Of a stretch of DNA of 13,556 bases, positions 1 to 8,520 are shown in pieces; within the stretch, counting starts at the first letter, position 1; each line of letters opens with the position of its first letter. The DNA comes from Asterionellopsis glacialis (taxonomy: Eukaryota > Bacillariophyta > Plagiogrammaphyceae > Rhaphoneidales > Asterionellopsidaceae): contig WKLE02003000.1 of NCBI GenBank assembly GCA_014885115.2, positions 6,778 through 20,333 of the forward strand. The letters run 5' to 3'. The position numbers were made by a program, and so were the translations under genes. The notes under the pieces are model-generated. The model was given only the letters and a program-made list of their open reading frames with translations, had not been told where the DNA came from and did no database searches.

Positions 1-199
1 CATATCATTACATTATTTGCACCACACGGTCTCTTACAACTCTTGATTCTCTTTTTATTTTCTCAACAGAAAAAAGTAAAAGAATAGACAGAAAGAGTCC
101 GTCCTTTCAGTTCAAGTCTTTTACTACAGTACTAACTACATAATCTTAGATCTCATCATCAGAACACACACACACACACACGCACTCATTTCCGAACCG
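1..199 (+). promoter_or_regulatory. Upstream region / 5' UTR of the PLD-like gene
   Basis: No coding frame is supported here. The stretch is A+T-rich with pyrimidine-rich blocks. A pyrimidine tract ending in CAACAG at about 49-69 looks like a 3' splice site, but no donor is visible in the window, so a 5'-UTR intron is only possible. An (AC)9 run lies just before the start codon. I see no clear TATA box. Confidence 0.4.
164..181. repeat. (AC)9 microsatellite in the 5' UTR
   Basis: Nine uninterrupted AC dinucleotides end 18 bp before the ATG at 200. The tract is likely to vary in length between strains. Confidence 0.9.
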
Positions 200-2770
200 A
201 TGGATCCTTCAAGCATCATCCTTATAGACCATGATCAAAAATCTCATCATGTCGTTGGTTCTGTTGCTGTTGATGCAACCACTCTAGCAGTGGTACCTCC
301 AACAACAGCAGCAGCAGCGGCAGTTGCTGTTGCATCGTCCTCCTCTTCGTCCTACAAGGACATTGAAATGACCTGCAACAAGATGACCGATTTAAACGCT
401 GTTTCTACTAATGCACCAGCGACTGCGATTGCTTCCGCGGCTGTTGCCACTGTAGGTGCCGCAGCTGTATTGAGTGAAGCCATGATTGCAGCATCGACGG
501 CTGTCGTTGCAACAGCGGTCCTTTCTCAAGTTGCTACTACGACGCCTACTACCGATGACACGAGTCACCAAGCGAAACAAGAAAACTCCACTACTGCTAC
601 GACTGCGAATACGACTACGGCTACAAGCATCCAAAAGCAACCATTGGAAGATATTCTTCATCAATATGTGGTTCCTGTATACAAACATGCTACCATTGAA
701 CAGATGCATGAAAGTATTGAAAAATTAGATCAACTCTTGTACCACATTGAATATGAATGTTCCAATCCTCACAGTGGACGTGCACCTGGGTTTGAAACAA
801 ATACACTCTTGACCACTGATTTATTGACGGGACGAATTTGGTCACCCTATTATCCATACGAAACTCTTCGTAATCTAGGTGGTGGTGTGGTACCTTTACC
901 AAGTCCAGCATCCGCGTTAAAATGTTATCGTGATATTCGTCAAGCATGGGTAGAGCGTCTCAAGTTTGAAGAAGAACGGCAACAAAGGTTGTCGATACAA
1001 GAATCTTTGCACAAGGAAGAACACTTTTGTTCCTGTATTGCAACTTGGGATCATTGCAAACATCGTACTCTGATTCACATTGATCTTGCAAATCAAGTAT
1101 TAGAGCAGAACATGGTGCAAGAATCAAGTAAACAAGTTACGACAAAGATGTTGTTGCACAAGAACAATCAAACATCACCCTTTTCATCATGGGATGAAAT
1201 GTACATGGACCCTGAAACATCATGTCCATCACAGGATGACATGGAATATGCGTCACAAGTTCCTATCCGATTCTTACGTGATCGCGATGATTATATTTCC
1301 ATTTATTGTCAAATGGCATTTCAATGTCAAACATCCATCAAGGTCTGTACATCCTACCTATTTGCAGATGATCCAGCCCATCGATACATATTATTAGATT
1401 TGCTACCACACATGGCAGCTGTCAAGGGTGTTCAAGTTGACATTCTAGTTGACTTGATGACAGTTGAATCAGCTATTATGAAAAGCGCACTCCGTCCTGC
1501 AGCTAACACTAATCAAACTAATACAACTGTTGCTACTAAAGCAAACAACAGCAAAATTACAAATATATCCTTCCTCGAGCATCTTCCACCAAATACTCCT
1601 GGATTTGACAATGCTAAAAATATACCCAAATCTGCCTTGGCCTTTCTCCAACAATTGGTGAATACGGCATGCACCATTCCTCAAGACAAATTCAAAGTAC
1701 GATGGTGGTGTGCACGTGACGGTGAAACCAAATACCGTATTAAAAATCATGCCAAGTGTTCTGTATTTGACGAACAAGTAGCCTTTATTGGTGGATCCAA
1801 TCTAGTTCCCACAGTGAAAAGTGCTACATCGGACTGTGATTTGTTAGTTCAAGGTCATGACATTGTTCGACACATTCACGATACATTTTTATTTTTATGG
1901 AATGGTATGGACGATGAAGCTTTATCAAGTATGCCACGTCAAGAAGAACAAGTAGCGACGCTAGAAGAAGAAGAGGAAGAAAAGAAAACTGAAAATTTTG
2001 ACACAACCAGTCTCAATACTGCCCACAAGAACAAGGAAAATGAGAAGGATATTGTACCACCACGTTTGTCCAATACCACGATGATGCCTGAAGATTATGT
2101 TTGGGATGATCCTGACTGCCGTGTTTCCTTTGTCCGATCATCACCTACATCGGATGGAGAAGATGCTATTCTTCGTGCTGTGTTGGGTGCCATCCATACA
2201 GCCAAGGTATCCATCACCATGTGCATGGGACATTGTAACATCCCCGCATCGTTCACAGCAGCCTTGGCGCAAGCGTGTGAACGCGGTGTGCAGGTTCGTC
2301 TTATGGTCAATTCTCTTTATAGTAATGATCTTCGAGGTGGACAACGTGATTTGTTTCTATCACTGCACCATTTGATGACGGCAGCTCCCAAGGTTCAAGT
2401 TTATACAACTGACCTTCTTCGTCACAAACCCTGTGTGGAGCAACAACAACCGGCATTCCTCCATTCCAAGTATGTTGTGGTTGACCACGAATGGTCAGCT
2501 GTGGGTAGTTGGAATTTATGGACAAGAGCTGCATTTTATGAAATGGAACATGAATTGCTTATTTATTCCACCAAGGTTGCTTCATACCTTGAAGGTAAGT
2601 TTGATAAAGAAAGTAATACAATGGCTATTCGTTTACAATCTCCTGATCAATGTCTACCAGGAAATGGATTTTGTCCCAAGGGATGTTATTTATGTGAAGG
2701 TTATGGACCTTTCTTTGTGAATCCATCACCATTGTCGTCGTCGTCGTTGCCTGTTGATGAGTCGAAATAG
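200..2770 (+). CDS. Phospholipase D superfamily protein with two HKD motifs
   Basis: Single-exon frame of 856 residues ending in TAG. Two complete HxKxxxxD motifs are visible: H517-K519-D524, followed by GGSN at 531-534, and H755-K757-D762, followed by GSWN at 769-772. In this superfamily (PLD, cardiolipin synthase, related phosphodiesterases) the two motifs form one active site that works through a phosphohistidine, so catalysis is plausible; the substrate cannot be read from the sequence. Residues 1-150 are low complexity (Ala/Ser/Thr-rich), including an Ala/Val-rich stretch at about 74-111 that could be a hydrophobic helix. The first PLD half begins near residue 356 (FLRDRDDYISIY). A Glu/Lys-rich linker at about 588-620 separates the halves. 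The C-terminus has a Cys-rich patch (CLPGNGFCPKGCYLC). No clear signal peptide is seen. The ATG at 200 is the first in the frame and lies in a plausible UTR context. Confidence 0.9.
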   Translation: MDPSSIILIDHDQKSHHVVGSVAVDATTLAVVPPTTAAAAAVAVASSSSSSYKDIEMTCNKMTDLNAVSTNAPATAIASAAVATVGAAAVLSEAMIAASTAVVATAVLSQVATTTPTTDDTSHQAKQENSTTATTANTTTATSIQKQPLEDILHQYVVPVYKHATIEQMHESIEKLDQLLYHIEYECSNPHSGRAPGFETNTLLTTDLLTGRIWSPYYPYETLRNLGGGVVPLPSPASALKCYRDIRQAWVERLKFEEERQQRLSIQESLHKEEHFCSCIATWDHCKHRTLIHIDLANQVLEQNMVQESSKQVTTKMLLHKNNQTSPFSSWDEMYMDPETSCPSQDDMEYASQVPIRFLRDRDDYISIYCQMAFQCQTSIKVCTSYLFADDPAHRYILLDLLPHMAAVKGVQVDILVDLMTVESAIMKSALRPAANTNQTNTTVATKANNSKITNISFLEHLPPNTPGFDNAKNIPKSALAFLQQLVNTACTIPQDKFKVRWWCARDGETKYRIKNHAKCSVFDEQVAFIGGSNLVPTVKSATSDCDLLVQGHDIVRHIHDTFLFLWNGMDDEALSSMPRQEEQVATLEEEEEEKKTENFDTTSLNTAHKNKENEKDIVPPRLSNTTMMPEDYVWDDPDCRVSFVRSSPTSDGEDAILRAVLGAIHTAKVSITMCMGHCNIPASFTAALAQACERGVQVRLMVNSLYSNDLRGGQRDLFLSLHHLMTAAPKVQVYTTDLLRHKPCVEQQQPAFLHSKYVVVDHEWSAVGSWNLWTRAAFYEMEHELLIYSTKVASYLEGKFDKESNTMAIRLQSPDQCLPGNGFCPKGCYLCEGYGPFFVNPSPLSSSSLPVDESK

Positions 2771-3320
2771 AATTTTTTCCCCCACATACTGCGTATGTAT
2801 AGAGATTTAGTTCTCTCCCTCTAGAGTTAGTTCTCTAGCTAGAAATTTAAAAAAAGAAAAAGAAAATGATACCATCATTACGTATGGCTTACAAAATATG
2901 AAAAAACAAACTATTCTACACGTTGTATGTATAAAACGAATGAAGGATGTTGAGAGAGATATAAAGTTTGTATTTTCGTTCTACTCTCCAAATATATATA
3001 TATCATGTTTAATTCTGTAGATCACAAAATCATTATTTATTATACATTCTCACTTTAAAAAAAAATAAAAAGTAAAAATAGCACATATATATGTAACAAG
3101 ACAAATTCTTTTTTTTTCATTCTGTACTTCTTCTTCTTGTTCTTTCTCAAAATCTGATTGGAATTACAATTAAAAAAGAAAGGATACAATAATCTGGACC
3201 TAAAGACTAACTGCTATAGTTGTATGATATCATCTACAGAATCTCATTGCGTATCCAAATTGAGCGTCTGAGATACTGGATAGAGCACTGCAATCATGTA
3301 TGAAACGGGTGTTTCTCTAG
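2771..3320. other. A+T-rich spacer and 3' region of the PLD-like gene
   Basis: No gene is seen. TTAGTTCTCT occurs twice just after the stop (about 2806-2835). There are several A- and T-runs and an (AT)6 run at 2992-3003. The last 100 bp or so may already belong to the decayed copia fragment that follows, but no readable pol motif is present. Confidence 0.5.
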
Positions 3321-3436
3321 CATACCACCGTATTTGATAGTGTGAAGCATAGTATTCTGTTTCTTTCAGACAGATGAACATACCACCGTATTTGATAGTG
3401 CGAAGTATAGTATTCTGTTTCTTTCAGACAGATGAA
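3321..3436. repeat. 58-bp tandem duplication, two copies
   Basis: Copy 1 (3321-3378) and copy 2 (3379-3436) both begin CATACCACCG and end CAGACAGATGAA. They differ at two positions, each C or T. The repeat sits at the left edge of the decayed copia fragment. Confidence 0.92.
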
Positions 3437-3529
3437 CCTAACAGAAGGTATTGGCTCTCAATGTGCAGGGTGTTCCTCACTCTACCAAGGTCAATCATAG
3501 TGCAGTATAGTATCTCCATTTATCAAGAA

Positions 3530-4531
3530 ATGACAGAAAATCGAAGGAGTGCCAGAATACGAAAGAAGCCGGTACCTTTTAAGGCTGGAGGTAATGCTCT
3601 CTATGTCGAAGATGATATACAGGAGGAAATGGAAGAGATATTCACAGTGTTGGAACAAGTAAAAGACAATGATGGTGAAGCAGTGGAACCATACCTTCCA
3701 GAACCGAAGAATTACTGAGAACTTTGAAGATTGCTTCAGAAAATGCAGGACGGCTTGGTCAATGCAACAATGAAAGAAGTAACCTCACTGATCAACAATG
3801 AGACTTTCAGAGAGGGAGAGTTGCAACCAGGGGAGAACATAATTCCCACCATGGTTGTTTTCAAAGCAAAAACGAGATAAGATGGACGTCTCGACAAGTT
3901 GAAAGCACGAATTGTTGCCGTGGAGATTTGATGACAAAGATGGACGAAGACTCATACTCGGGATGCGTATATCATAAGACGGTGAAAGCATTCCTGGTTG
4001 ATGCAGCTAGAAACAAAAGAGCAGTAAAACAGATGGACTTTATTGGTGCATTTCTACAGGCAACAGCTAGAGGAAGTCTATGGATTCAATTACCTCCAGA
4101 GTACGACCAAGCATTTTCCCAAGCTCAAGAAATACTTTGAGAAACCCCAGTTACTGAATCGAACTATTTACGGTTTAACTTGCGCTAGCAAGTATTGGTA
4201 CGAAGATTTATGCGAATGCTTTATTAAGGTTGGATTTGAACGATCGATCATGCTTCTAGATACATGTCTATTTGTAAGGAGATAAGGAAGGGAATTATTT
4301 GAAGTTGGTTATTTATATCGATGATGGGCTGTACTTTGGGAATCATAAAGACATGGAAGAACGATTCATTCAGGAAATATAAGAAAGATTTAGTTTTGAA
4401 GCACAAGGCAACGCCTTTTGGTATCTATCAACAAGGATACATCGAATGAGTGATCAGGAACAGAACGCGAAACAAATTATAAAACGTTTCTTCCCAGATG
4501 ATGCTCCATGGCCAAAACCAACCTCTCTCTA
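3530..4531 (+). pseudogene. Decayed Ty1/copia pol fragment (linker and reverse transcriptase)
   Basis: Recognisable copia pieces lie in the right order but in several frames. RRSARIRKKP (about 3545) is typical of the linker between integrase and RT. The RT start follows (MKEVTSLINNETF, then DGRLDKLKARIV, up to about 3915). Next is MDFIGAFLQA (about 4033), the first RT aspartate motif, then NRTIYGL and SKYWYEDL (about 4158-4210), and YIDD at 4314-4325, the catalytic pair. Frame changes occur near 3720, 3912, 4120 and 4280, and there are in-frame stops, for example TGA at 3716-3718 and TAA near 3878. No gag, protease, integrase core, RNase H or LTR was found with it. It is clearly dead, and it is a different copy from the element at 4709-9814: opposite strand and divergent motifs. 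Confidence 0.85.
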
Positions 4532-4538
4532 GAGAGAG
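4523..4538. repeat. Perfect 16-bp CT/AG palindrome
   Basis: CTCTCTCTAGAGAGAG equals its own reverse complement. It is probably a product of microsatellite growth; no function is inferred. Confidence 0.8.
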
Positions 4539-4703
4539 AGATACTCCAGCTCCATTGGATTTTAAAGGGTTAGGGTTAGAGATTGTCCTGTGCACCCTGC
4601 CTTAAAAAGCTTCTATTTATTTAGTACATTTTTCTGCGCGTACTCGTAATCGTACTCCAAAAACGTTGTCACAATATTTGGAACTTAACTTGTAGTAATG
4701 CTC

Positions 4704-4708
4704 CAAGT
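4704..4708. repeat. Left target-site duplication CAAGT
   Basis: CAAGT directly precedes the TGTTGG end of the left LTR and matches 9815-9819 after the right LTR. A 5-bp duplication is normal for Ty1/copia integration. Confidence 0.92.
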
Positions 4709-5098
4709 TGTTGGACTTACTCCGTTGCAGAGCAATTTAGCTCTGAAAATGTCCCTCAAGGACGATCAACAGGTAAAAGCAAAATCAAAGTTGGTTTAAC
4801 TGTTTGTGCTTAGATTAAAAAGAAAGAGTGAGCTCTTCCAAAAACTAAACTAAAATCTACTGTTTGAGAAATTCTCCTCTTCTCCTAATTCCGGGATCTA
4901 AATCCTTCCTGCACGACTTCCGGATTTTAGTCCCATTCCTAAATAATTTCTCTGTGGGATTCAGATTAACATGATTCTTGTTCTTGTTAAATTTGCCATG
5001 ATCAACTAGTATCCATTCGGTACTATTTTCTACGTTATTTTCTTCCGTGATTTCGATCATATTAGATTTCTTACGTGGCTGATTCTTATTCGCCAACA
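4709..5098 (-). repeat. 3' LTR of the copia element (left copy, 390 bp)
   Basis: Begins TGTTGGACTT and ends CGCCAACA on the plus strand. It aligns along its length with 9450-9814, with about six substitutions and four indels. Relative to the other LTR it has an extra 23 bp (4900-4922) and an extra 18 bp or so near 4970-4990. On the element strand the bases just before it read GCCAGCAGGAGTG, a weak candidate polypurine tract. The end of pol reads through into this LTR. Confidence 0.95.
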
Positions 5099-5240
5099 CA
5101 CTCCTGCTGGCCAACTCAGGAAATTCTGGTAGATTCATGATCCATGCTCGGAAGTAATGAAATTTAAATCCGACTAAGGGTTTTGACATATAGTCTCCTA
5201 CCATTTCCTCGGTTGGACAGTATTGTACTAAAATCACTTG
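4857..5240 (-). pseudogene. C-terminal end of copia pol, running into the 3' LTR
   Basis: This segment is in the same frame as the RT/RNase H segment and is separated from it only by the TGA at 5241-5243. It begins QVILVQYCPTEEMVGDYMSK, which matches the usual copia C-terminus after RNase H (YCPT...DxxTKPL type). The frame stays open past the LTR border at 5098 and stops at TAG 4857-4859, so about 80 residues are encoded by the LTR. These residues are polar, and I recognise no domain in them. Taken alone it looks like a 126-residue gene starting at 5237, but that is only the tail of pol after a nonsense codon. Confidence 0.8.
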
Positions 5241-6962
5241 TCATTCAATTAAATCAGTAATGTAGAAATACTTGATATTAAAATGTCTGGTTCTCTTGCC
5301 TGAACTGACTTTGCCGTTCATTTCCAACTTAAGAGTACTTGTGTTATCTCTGTCTATTAGTGCCTTACAGTTGAATCCTTGGGCTTGTATAAATAAATGT
5401 ATCCATACGACTTTGTCAATTAAGTCGTCCAAGGCAATAAGTTCAGCTTGAGTAGTACTTCTTGAGTTGACTTTTTGTTTAAGGGACCCTGATGATATGC
5501 ACCCTTTACCTAAGGTAAATGTACCACCCGTATGACTTTTGAAGTCACAGTGTACTGCAAAAGCAGCATCAATATGCCACCTGCCAATCATGTCATCCTC
5601 AGCTTCTAAAGTTAACACATCTTTGGCAGTTGTCTTCATAAATGACATGAGCCTTGTTATTTTCTTCCAGTCTTGATCTGTCGACTTTGCGGTTTGCGTT
5701 GATAAAAACGATACTCCTGGTGAAATATCTTGTCTTGCGCGTTTGGGCACAAACATTAGTTTCATGACGAAAGTATGAAAAGTTTTACCTTTCGACTCAC
5801 TAAGTCTTGGTGATCGGAAGTCAACGTCAAATAATTTCTCTGTCCAAGGGCACTTGACTTCTTTCAAAGGTTCCGGGAACTCTTCGCACATAACTAAAAT
5901 ATATTGAATCTGATTGACCATTAACTTACCTGGTTTTGAAAAATCAAACATCATCGCAAGATAATCATGTCGATTTCCTCTTGTCACTTTTACTTCACCA
6001 ATTCCATCTTCTCCATAGGTTTCTTCTAACCAATTCTTGAATTCGTTGTTCACTTGTTTTAAAATATGACTGCTCCTGATATCATCCACATGCCACGTCA
6101 AGGTATGTTGTGTTCCCTTGACACTTCTGTTTGCTATGCATGGGTCATACGGATTCAATTCAAATCTAATTTTAGGAATGTCACTAACAAATCTTTTGTA
6201 GTATAGTAGCGATGCAATAAGCATCCCATATAATGCTTTCAGCATCATAACATAACGTATTTTGTTGCCTTTGTTGTCGTTTCTGACAAATCGACTGTAT
6301 TTTGCTGGATCCATTTTGACCAACATGTTGACTAAAATTCCTTGAATCTTCATGATAATTTGGTCACGCTTCTTCAATTGTTCCGCTGTAACTTCCATTT
6401 GAACGAAGGCGTTCGGAACATCCGCAATCATAATATCTCGTCCTTGCTTTGCATCGATCACTGCAGTAAGAAGTGCCGCTTCCTCTCGTTCCATGTAGCT
6501 TCGTTGAGTACTGCCGTTGGCACAGGTACGTCCTTTGATTGTTCCATCTCTCTTTTCTACCAAAAATATTAGACTTTCCATGGCTCGTTTCCTTTCTTGT
6601 GATGTCAATTCATCAAAGTTGATAGGTTGAAATACCTCTCTGTCATGTAGTTGTTGCATTTCCTTATCTGCTGCAGCTTCTCCTTTATTTCCAAACTTTT
6701 TTATTCCTGTCTTTAAACTATAAGTTTGAACAAATTGATATTCTGTCTGGACTTGATCAGTTAAGTGGGTCATAACGTATACTAACACTTGTGCATTTTG
6801 AAGACTGTATTCTTGTGTTCTGACGTTCGCAGGATTGTCGGGATCAGCTTGCATATAAAGATTCAAACGATTTATTGGCTTGATGTTTCTGCCTAATCTT
6901 GTTATTCTGTTGATGTTTGGCATGGGATTGGGTTTATTTGCTGGATCGCTGTCATCATCATC
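5241..6962 (-). pseudogene. Copia pol: reverse transcriptase and RNase H segment
   Basis: An open segment of pol that follows the TAA at 6963-6965 and ends at TGA 5241-5243; its first ATG is at 6923. Counting from that ATG, the RT domain shows REEAALLTAVIDAKQGRD, the first catalytic Asp at 168 (IADVPNAFVQ) and the HVDD box with D280-D281, the counterpart of the copia YVDD. RNase H follows with its acidic residues in place: WHIDAAF, TTQAELIALDD, IDRDN, then RHFNIKYFYITD. The catalytic residues are therefore intact and this stretch has no frameshift. It depends on upstream pol sequence that is interrupted, so it is unlikely to be made as part of a normal polyprotein. Confidence 0.93.
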
Positions 6963-7415
6963 TTAGTCATTGTCTTCTTCTTCATTGGAAGGATCGTCTT
7001 CTTCATTGTCGTCACTCGTAGGGCCTTGTTCTTCATGGTTGTCATCATCATCAACTTCTGCAATTTCTTCGATCTTGTTATTCTCATTGTTCTGATTATT
7101 TTGTTGTATCGTTTCTTTGTTCAGGTCCAAGTCATCCATGTTTATCCTGTCATATAAGTCTTGGTCAGATGCTGTCTTGGCAGTGTCTGTTGTAGTGGAT
7201 GTATTATCTTCAGAAAAATCATCATCAGATAAATAATCTTTGCTTTTGGCGTAACTGTTGTCACTATCGTAATCCACTCCTGCAATCCACGCAGCATCAT
7301 ACAGTACTGTACTGAATCTGTTCTTGATCTTGAGTCCTTTTGGCGTATTTTCTGATAATGAGATTTGTTCAACTTGACGTAGAATTAACTGTGTTACTGG
7401 TACCGGAGTGATGTT
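6963..7415 (-). pseudogene. Copia pol: acidic linker between integrase and RT
   Basis: It is in frame with both neighbouring pol segments and bounded by the TGA at 7416-7418 and the TAA at 6963-6965. It begins NITPVPVTQLILRQVEQ, followed by TPKGLKIKNR and VLYDAAWIAGVDYD, which are typical of diatom copia after the integrase core. The rest is very rich in Asp, Glu, Asn and Thr (EEDDPSNEEEDND at the end). Variable acidic linkers between integrase and RT are common in these elements. The TAA falls inside the acidic run. Confidence 0.82.
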
Positions 7416-8000
7416 TCAGCGCGTGACCGGCTGGTTTGTAGGTAAATGTAATAAGACGTGACCACCTTGGTCGTTATTGTTGTACCCGAGATATAAACAG
7501 TCAAGTGCGCGTGGCGCAGAAGTATTACTTGGTAACGGTTTGTCGTGGCCGAGTACGTACGTACCAATGGCATGCTTGCAGTGCTTATCGTAATCCAAAT
7601 TTTGGTGGTGTACAATCATATGAGGACTGTAGTAATGTGAGACACCATGTTTTGCAGGAAAAAAATTAAGTTTCTTGGTACTGTCGGTACACAGAGCGAT
7701 CACCAGTAGTTTTGGTAGGCGCTCATACGGTAATTGATGATATGCCGCACGGATGCACTCTTTAATGACACGATTATTGCGCTCAGTGTGGGGAACGTAT
7801 TCTTGAGGGTTTGCAAAATTAAAGTGAATTCTGTGCGTACAATTGAGACGCGATACGACCCCGCAAAATTCGTTGTCACCATGAATTTCCTGGATTAAAA
7901 ATCCACTACGGTTGTAAAGTTGCACTAACCATTCGATGGCTTCGTCATACGACTCCATCATTCTTGTAGAAATATAATGAGCTGTCTGATAATATAGATT
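7416..8000 (-). pseudogene. Copia pol: integrase core segment
   Basis: It follows the TGA at 8001-8003 without a frame change (NLYYQTAHYISTRMMESYDE) and ends at the TGA at 7416-7418. IHGDNEFCG carries the second catalytic Asp. EYVPHTERNNRVIKE carries the Glu, most likely the E followed by RNNR. The first Asp would be in MDINGL just upstream, beyond the stop. Then come AAYHQLPYERLPKLLV, NFFPAKHGVSHYYSPHMI and LDCLYLGYN, the usual downstream copia integrase blocks. With the upstream segment this makes a nearly complete DDE integrase split by one nonsense codon. Confidence 0.88.
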
Positions 8001-8520
8001 TCATGATATCGTTGTCAAAAATTTGACACCGTTAACTGAAAGTCCATTGATGTCCATGATTACATGTTGTTGTGCTTGAATCAATTCTTTCGGGATGTCA
8101 ATCATATCCTTCACGACTGGACTTGGAGTTTTCCTAGTAGTTTTACCTTTAATTGCTCCTACGTCCGGTCCGAATATGTTTTCAATGAGTTTGACATCCT
8201 CCATTTTGATTGGACAATTCTTGACAAGATTCATTCTCATTAATGATAGTAAATCCTTGACAGTAGGTGTACCTACTGAGTGCAGAAATTCTCTTGCGTG
8301 TTTGGCTCTCTTAATTTGTTCTGCAGTATAAAACTTCTGGTTTTCTTCTACCGTTTCGATGTGGATATGACCTTTTAATATGTTATTGTTATCATCAGAA
8401 GATGGTTTCCATATGTACAGGCCATTAGGTAATGGTTTAAACACCATTGTCTTGTTCTTATCTAAATACACGGTAAAATAGTTACTGCTCATGGAATATG
8501 ATAATTTGTAGCCTGCACAT
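8001..8520 (-). pseudogene. Copia pol: protease tail and pre-integrase region
   Basis: The pol frame opens near 8519 and ends at TGA 8001-8003. An ATG occurs at 8492, but readable homology starts upstream of it (AGYKLSY), so the ATG is probably not a natural start. NYFTVYLDKNKTMVFKP resembles the end of a copia protease region. FYTAEQIKRAKHAREFLHSV, LVKNCPIKMEDV and NIFGPDVGAIKGKTTRK match the pre-integrase region of diatom copia. The last part (VIMDINGLSVNGVKFLTTIS) begins the integrase core. No protease D-S/T-G motif and no CCHC knuckle occur between here and gag. Confidence 0.85.

Noticed and set aside
392..709. Antisense 105-codon frame within the PLD-like gene, and similar frames elsewhere
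   Set aside because: Shadows of the Ala/Thr/Ser-rich coding strand; composition is biased (Arg/Ser) and no motif is present.
4857..5237. Separate 126-residue gene on the minus strand
   Set aside because: It is in frame with RNase H and carries the pol C-terminal YCPTEEM motif; it is the tail of pol after a stop codon.
5241..8003. TGA as a sense codon (reassigned code or selenocysteine) explaining three pol interruptions
   Set aside because: A TAA also interrupts the same frame, the trefoil gene itself ends sensibly at TGA just before a poly(A) signal, and pol belongs to an element that is also deleted. Nonsense decay is simpler.
8482..8492. Programmed gag-pol frameshift at the 11-bp overlap
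   Set aside because: Gag homology stops about 30 nt earlier and the zinc knuckle and protease are missing, so the overlap is a by-product of a deletion. I saw no convincing slippery site.
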